A stretch of DNA of 10,902 bases. Origin: Treponema sp. (GTDB taxonomy: Bacteria; Spirochaetota; Spirochaetia; Treponematales; Breznakiellaceae). The stretch is from contig JAIWNU010000164.1 of the NCBI GenBank assembly GCA_020216655.1, positions 1-10,902 on the forward strand, read 5' to 3'. This document shows positions 8,261 to 10,902 of this stretch, piece by piece (the first letter of the stretch is position 1; each line of letters starts with the position of its first letter). A program made the translations under genes and the position numbers. The notes under the pieces are model-generated. The model made no database searches and was not told the DNA's origin. It saw only the letters and a program-made list of their open reading frames with translations.

Positions 8261-9568
8261 TTATTTATATGCTTCCTTGCGGACCTTTTCGAGACCGGCC
8301 AGAATGGAATCCAGGTTTTTCGGACTTTCAATATAGCTCACCACGGCGGACCAGAAAGCCGCATTCATTTCAGGCTTCATCATGTCAGAAGCGTCGAATA
8401 CAACAATCTCAGCCTTATTCATGATGTCAGCAGCCCGTTTGGTAAGAGCATCTGGATAGAATACAAGAGAAACATTCTTGTTGGTAGCCAAGGCTCCCGT
8501 ACCGGCTGCCCAATAGGCCTGAGCTTCTGCACTCGCCAGGTAATTTACAAAGGCGCGGACTTCTGGGGTATTCTTAAATACACCGATAACATCCGCTGCA
8601 CCTTCTACTGCCTTAGCATATTTTGCTTCGATGCTGGGGAAGGCCACAAAATCAAAGTCTTCAACAGGCTTCAGGCTCGGGAACTGGTTCATAATAAAGC
8701 TCTGGATAAAACTAGCCTGATGATGGAACAATGCTTTGGGAGGATTGCTAAAGAGCGGTTCATGGGCATTACCAAAGTTGGTTGAATTAACATATTTTGA
8801 ACCGCCGTAAATCATTTTAGAATCCGCAATAATCTGGCCCCAAATCTCCCATGCTTTCCGTACTTCAGGGCTGGTCCAAGCCAGCTTACCCTCGTACCAT
8901 TCCTTGTACTTTTCGGGACCATTCACACGCAGGAAAATGTTCTCGAGCCAGTCAGTTCCAACCCAGCCGGATGCAGCACCGCTTTCTACACCAATCGCCC
9001 AAGGAGCAAGTCCCTTATCAATCGCCTGCTTGGAATAGTTCATCATATCATTCCAGGTCCAGGTATTGGTAGGCGGATTCACACCAGCGGCCTTAAATGT
9101 TTTGGGATTGTACCATACAAGACCTTTGATGGCCGCTTTTGTAAAGATACCATAGAGTTTGCCATCTACGGTTCCCAGATCCTTCCAGCCAGCAGAATAG
9201 TTCTTGTTAAATTCGTTCATATCAAGAATTTGAGCCAGATCTACAAGTTTTCCAGTCTTGGCGAGTTCTACCAGCTTACCGGGACCGGGAAGCCCCGCTA
9301 CATCGGGGGGATTTCCCGCCTCAACCCGGGTTGTAATGACCGCATCCAAATCCCGCGTTGCTTCGAGTTCTACTTTAATACCAGTCCGTTCTTCGAAGGG
9401 TTTAACCATTGCACGGAATACTTCCGCTTCCTGGCCGCCCCATACGGCTAAAAAGTTGATGGTTTTTTGGCCACCGCTGCCAGATGCGTCCTTTTCGGTG
9501 CTGCCAGCGGCGAATACGAGACCAAACACCGCAAGTGCCATGACGAGTGTCATTGCGAGCTTTTTCAT
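8261..9568 (-). CDS. ABC transporter sugar-binding protein (family 1 extracellular solute-binding)
   Basis: 435 residues from the ATG at 9568. Residues 1-20 form a Sec signal peptide ending VFA, with mature AGSTEKDASGSGG, the pattern often seen in spirochaete sugar-binding proteins. There is no lipobox Cys. The mature part has the order of the family-1 solute-binding fold: INFLAVWGGQEAEVFRAMV, FEERTGIKVELEATRD, a variable ligand region rich in Trp (ASGWVGTDWLEN), and the late VEGAADVIGVFKNTPEVRAFVNYL motif near the C-terminus. It binds the sugar outside the cytoplasmic membrane and delivers it to the MalF/MalG-type pair encoded next. It is the first gene of the operon. The reading frame is open 29 codons further up to 9655, but GGAGGT 4 nt before 9568 and the signal peptide fix the start. 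The ligand is inferred to be the GH65 substrate. Confidence 0.93.
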   Translation of the reverse strand: MKKLAMTLVMALAVFGLVFAAGSTEKDASGSGGQKTINFLAVWGGQEAEVFRAMVKPFEERTGIKVELEATRDLDAVITTRVEAGNPPDVAGLPGPGKLVELAKTGKLVDLAQILDMNEFNKNYSAGWKDLGTVDGKLYGIFTKAAIKGLVWYNPKTFKAAGVNPPTNTWTWNDMMNYSKQAIDKGLAPWAIGVESGAASGWVGTDWLENIFLRVNGPEKYKEWYEGKLAWTSPEVRKAWEIWGQIIADSKMIYGGSKYVNSTNFGNAHEPLFSNPPKALFHHQASFIQSFIMNQFPSLKPVEDFDFVAFPSIEAKYAKAVEGAADVIGVFKNTPEVRAFVNYLASAEAQAYWAAGTGALATNKNVSLVFYPDALTKRAADIMNKAEIVVFDASDMMKPEMNAAFWSAVVSYIESPKNLDSILAGLEKVRKEAYK

Positions 9569-9572
9569 AGGT

Positions 9573-9578
9573 ACCTCC
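9573..9578 (-). promoter_or_regulatory. ribosome binding site that sets the binding-protein start
   Basis: GGAGGT on the minus strand, 4 nt before the ATG at 9568. It rules out the longer in-frame start at 9655, which would place the signal peptide internally and lies upstream of the promoter -10. Confidence 0.8.
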
Positions 9579-9604
9579 ATTTGTCCAATTTGTATGTTCT
9601 TTGC

Positions 9605-9626
9605 GTTACTAACGCTTGTTAGTAAC
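9605..9626 (-). promoter_or_regulatory. candidate LacI-family operator (perfect 9+4+9 inverted repeat)
   Basis: GTTACTAAC (9605-9613) and GTTAGTAAC (9618-9626) are perfect inverted repeats separated by 4 nt. Each arm is itself a GTTA-N-TAAC palindrome, so the site is also a direct repeat of period 13. It begins immediately after the promoter -10 and so covers the expected transcription start, a typical position for a repressor site. A LacI-family gene lies in the same operon. Assignment to that repressor is inferred. Confidence 0.7.
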
Positions 9627-9655
9627 ACTATAAACCCACTTTTTAGAAAATGCAA
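9627..9655 (-). promoter_or_regulatory. sigma70-type promoter of the sugar operon
   Basis: On the minus strand, TTGCAT (9650-9655), a 17-nt spacer, then TATAGT (9627-9632). The -10 matches five of six consensus bases and the -35 matches its first three. The mRNA leader would be about 50 nt, running through the inverted repeat to the GGAGGT of the binding-protein gene. Confidence 0.65.
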
Positions 9656-10058
9656 GAAGAATTTTTTAGAAAAAGAGCCAATCCTTCCCGCCTTTTTCCC
9701 GGACTTATTGATTTAACAATCCTGGATAAATGCCTAAATACCGAGCTAATGCGGCAGCACTTTTGCTTGATGTTCTCGCCAGATCCAATGTATTACGCTA
9801 CAGCGCCTCCTGATACGTCCTTAGCTGCTTTTACATATGCTCGACATCCTATAAAATTCAGAGAGGCATCTCCTCTTGTCCACTAAATCGGGGAAAATCC
9901 AGTTTTGAGCCCTCTTTTTTAATTTACTTACTGTTTTAGCTTTAGTAGAAGTGCCGGACTACTGGAAAGGGAAGCGGGTGTAAGATAGAGCAATGTTAAA
10001 AATAGAGAATTTGGTGTTTTTTTACATTTTCTTGCTAGATAAATATTTAAAAAATGTG
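9656..10058. other. gene-poor spacer between the sugar operon and the small-peptide locus
   Basis: About 400 bp between divergent transcription units without a convincing gene. Short open frames on both strands have no ribosome site or recognisable product. One minus-strand stretch (9705-9788) reads LDLARTSSKSAAALARYLGI and continues a few residues to a stop. It has the flavour of a helix-turn-helix from an IS3-type OrfA, but it is too short to call. The right end (from about 10010) is very A+T-rich, with repeated TTTACATTTT-like words at 10021 and 10082 and the inverse AAAATGT at 10051. Confidence 0.5.
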
Positions 10059-10098
10059 TTGACAATTTTTTTTTTTTTGAATTTACATTTTTTGTAAT
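10059..10098 (+). promoter_or_regulatory. probable promoter of the small-peptide genes with a T13 tract in the spacer
   Basis: A consensus -35 TTGACA (10059-10064) is followed by A and then 13 T in a row (10066-10078). At 17-18 nt spacing only weak -10 words are found (TTTACA at 10082, TTACAT at 10083; three of six matches each). A better -10, TGTAAT (10093-10098, five of six), is 28 nt away, too far for normal spacing. The exact -10 is therefore uncertain. A homopolymer in this place could change length by slippage. Confidence 0.5.
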
Positions 10099-10099
10099 C

Positions 10100-10119
10100 T
10101 TGTCCAGGGCCCAGGACAA
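10100..10119 (+). promoter_or_regulatory. 20-bp dyad, possible operator or leader hairpin of the small-peptide genes
   Basis: TTGTCC (10100-10105) and GGACAA (10114-10119) flank A-GGGCCC-A. The whole is symmetric except for an A opposite A on each side of the GGGCCC centre. It lies between the likely promoter and the first AGGAGG. As DNA it looks like a binding site for a dimeric regulator; as RNA it would form a 6-bp stem with an 8-nt loop. Neither regulator nor function is known. Confidence 0.5.
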
Positions 10120-10141
10120 AAAGTTACTTTAGGAGGGATAT

Positions 10142-10279
10142 ATGGAAATGAGAAAGATTGACCTGGAAGAGCTTGAAGTTATTGAGGAATCCACCGACAA
10201 TGCCTGGGGGGTTGTTTGTGGGATCGCTTGTAGTGGCTATGGCTGTGGTTTATGGTGCAATGGCAATTGGTGTTGGTAG
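10142..10279 (+). CDS. small Cys/Gly/Trp-rich peptide 1, probable RiPP precursor
   Basis: 45 residues: acidic leader MEMRKIDLEELEVIEESTDN (1-20) followed by A and a tail of about 24 residues containing five Cys (26, 30, 35, 39, 44), seven Gly and four Trp, ending WCW. Cys spacing is regular: x3, x4, x3, x4. AGGAGG (10131-10136) lies 5 nt before the ATG, so translation signals are strong. The leader matches that of the next gene at 11 of 21 positions with most others conservative, while the tail differs; this leader/core division is typical of ribosomally made, modified peptides. The core has one Ser and no Thr, so lanthionine chemistry is unlikely. Cys-to-azole, radical-SAM thioether (sacti/ranthi type) or disulfide products are all open. 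The leader's ID-L-E-E-L resembles FNLD-like enzyme-recognition boxes. No family is recognised; the RiPP call is inference. Confidence 0.7.
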   Translation: MEMRKIDLEELEVIEESTDNAWGVVCGIACSGYGCGLWCNGNWCW

Positions 10280-10314
10280 ATTTAAAGAGGATAAATAATT
10301 AGGAGGAACTCTGT

Positions 10315-10449
10315 ATGGAATTAAAGAAAATAAATTTGGATGATCTAACTTTTATTGAAGAAACCATTGAAAATGCTAATTGGGGATGGTTTTGTTCAGT
10401 CGGGATGGTTTGTGGTGGTGGTTGTTTTGGTGGTTTTTGTATTGGATAA
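10315..10449 (+). CDS. small Cys/Gly-rich peptide 2, probable RiPP precursor paralogue
   Basis: 44 residues: leader MELKKINLDDLTFIEETIEN (1-20), then A-N-W-G-W and a tail with four Cys (27, 33, 37, 42) and many Gly, ending FCIG. The final C-x3-C-x4-C (33-42) lines up with C35-x3-C39-x4-C44 of the peptide encoded just upstream, and both cores open with W-G-x-x-C. AGGAGG (10301-10306) lies 8 nt before the ATG, and the gap from the previous stop is 35 nt, so the two genes form a tandem pair on one transcript. The core has a single Ser (28) and no Thr. Core codons are almost all GGT and TGT, giving a G/T-rich coding strand with a GGT triplet run. It is probably a duplicated precursor with a diversified core; maturation enzymes are not in the window. 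Confidence 0.7.
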   Translation: MELKKINLDDLTFIEETIENANWGWFCSVGMVCGGGCFGGFCIG

Positions 10450-10462
10450 TTAAATAAGAAGT

Positions 10463-10482
10463 GGCCGGACTAAAGTCCGGTC
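10463..10482 (+). terminator. hairpin after the peptide genes, possible attenuator
   Basis: GGCCGGAC (10463-10470) pairs with GTCCGGTC (10475-10482; one G-T pair) around a TAAA loop, an 8-bp stem rich in G+C inside A+T-rich DNA. The following TCAATATAATCTC has no solid T-run, so it is a weak or partial terminator at most. A leaky stop here would make precursors more abundant than the downstream products, a common RiPP-operon arrangement. Confidence 0.55.
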
Positions 10483-10510
10483 AATATAATCTCATAAGGT
10501 TTAACAAGAA

Positions 10511-10858
10511 ATGAAAAGAATATGGGTAAAAACAGCCTTCGTTTTATTTTTTATTGTAATTAAGATTCCGGCGCAAGAAGTGATAGCAAGGTCAAAGATA
10601 ACGAGTTTCCCAGGTACAGAAGCAAGTGGTATTCTTATAGTTAATACTACACCATTAGTAAAAGACGATTTTATTATTTTGCCGGGGACAAAGGTTTCAT
10701 ATGGAGGCTTTGCTCGTACTGATGTAATTCGAGTTATTAATAAATGGGACGGTTCTGTTGTTTGGGAGCGATTTATAGGAGAGCTTATAAATGATTATCA
10801 TCTTATTGGGGATCGCTATTTGTCAAGCAAGTTGTCACCTGATTACCCGACCTTCTGA
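10511..10858 (+). CDS. short secreted PQQ/BamB-like beta-propeller fragment, possibly truncated
   Basis: 115 residues. An N-terminal signal peptide MKRIWVKTAFVLFFIVIKIP is cleaved near PAQ-E. The mature part has the rhythm of PQQ-like (quinoprotein) propeller blades: TPLVKDDFIILPG, VIRVINKWDGSVVWERFIG, then LINDYHLIGDRYL; WDGSVVWE corresponds to the usual T-G-x-x-x-W blade motif. Only about one and a half blades are present, where full propellers need six to eight. It ends in TGA overlapping an ATG in another frame (TGATG), so either the propeller gene is broken by a frameshift near 10840-10858 or this is a coupled small protein. The ribosome site is weak (AAGG 11 nt upstream). It lies 61 nt after the second peptide gene, past a hairpin. 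A link to peptide export or immunity is possible but unsupported. Confidence 0.55.
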   Translation: MKRIWVKTAFVLFFIVIKIPAQEVIARSKITSFPGTEASGILIVNTTPLVKDDFIILPGTKVSYGGFARTDVIRVINKWDGSVVWERFIGELINDYHLIGDRYLSSKLSPDYPTF

Positions 10859-10902
10859 TGAATAAAACGCTTAGTATCGTGGGAGGGATTCAAGTAAACG
10901 AC
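10858..10902 (+). CDS. start of a further reading frame running off the window
   Basis: ATG at 10858 overlaps the preceding TGA by one base and opens a frame reading MNKTLSIVGGIQVND to the edge. Only 15 codons are visible and no ribosome site is needed if translation is coupled. The frame is closed by a stop at 10840-10842 just upstream. The residues could be the next strands of the propeller (frameshifted continuation) or the start of a new protein; this cannot be decided here. Confidence 0.35.
   Translation, partial: MNKTLSIVGGIQVND

Noticed and set aside
9569..9655. N-terminal extension of the sugar-binding protein by 29 codons
   Set aside because: The GGAGGT before 9568 and a clean signal peptide starting there fix the start; the longer form would begin upstream of the promoter -10 and contain the operator.
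9650..9886. 78-codon plus-strand frame in the spacer
   Set aside because: No ribosome site, no recognisable product, and it begins inside the -35 region of the sugar operon promoter.
9928..10119. 63-codon minus-strand frame facing the peptide genes
   Set aside because: It lies across the T13 tract, dyad and promoter of the plus-strand genes, is Lys/Leu/Ser-rich from low-complexity DNA, and resembles no family.
10142..10449. Lanthipeptide or class II bacteriocin assignment for the small peptides
   Set aside because: The cores have one Ser each and no Thr, so dehydration chemistry has almost no substrate. There is no Gly-Gly leader cleavage site before the core either.

Overview
The window looks like a chromosomal segment from a spirochaete, probably of the Treponema/Gracilinema group. 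This is inferred from the style of the proteins: a sugar-binding protein whose signal peptide ends VFA-AGSTEK, an FKBP-type lipoprotein, and the moderate G+C. No rRNA or other marker gene is present to prove it.

Left and centre (about 484-9655, all on the minus strand) is one sugar-utilisation operon. Reading from its promoter it encodes an extracellular sugar-binding protein, two MalF/MalG-type ABC permeases, a LacI-family repressor, a 1020-residue fusion of a GH65 disaccharide phosphorylase with a beta-phosphoglucomutase, and finally a 7TM/PAS/HisKA_2 sensor histidine kinase. The genes overlap or lie within about 85 bp of each other. The implied pathway is uptake of an alpha-linked glucose disaccharide, phosphorolysis to glucose plus beta-glucose 1-phosphate, and isomerisation of the latter to glucose 6-phosphate by the fused domain. 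A sigma70-like promoter (TTGCAT-17-TATAGT) lies upstream of the binding protein, with a perfect 9+4+9 inverted repeat directly after its -10. That repeat is a good candidate operator for the LacI protein. A 12-bp hairpin between the binding-protein and permease genes probably sets their expression ratio. No ABC ATPase gene is present, so a shared one elsewhere is likely. The gene set resembles the E. coli ycj kojibiose cluster. Beyond the operon, at the left edge, is the 5' part of an FKBP-type peptidyl-prolyl isomerase lipoprotein on the same strand.

The stretch 9656-10058 has no convincing gene. It separates the operon from a divergent plus-strand locus that is the most novel part of the window.

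Right end (10059-10902, plus strand): a TTGACA element followed by a run of 13 T, a 20-bp dyad, and then two tandem small genes of 45 and 44 codons, each with a strong AGGAGG site. The two peptides share an acidic leader (K-I-[DN]-L-[ED]-[ED]-L-x-x-I-E-E-[ST]-x-[DE]-N-A) and have Gly/Trp/Cys-rich tails sharing C-x3-C-x4-C. This is the architecture of ribosomally made, post-translationally modified peptide (RiPP) precursors. A hairpin follows them, then a short secreted beta-propeller-like protein that ends after 115 codons in a TGATG overlap with a further reading frame leaving the window. No maturation enzyme or exporter is visible; if they exist they should lie just to the right.
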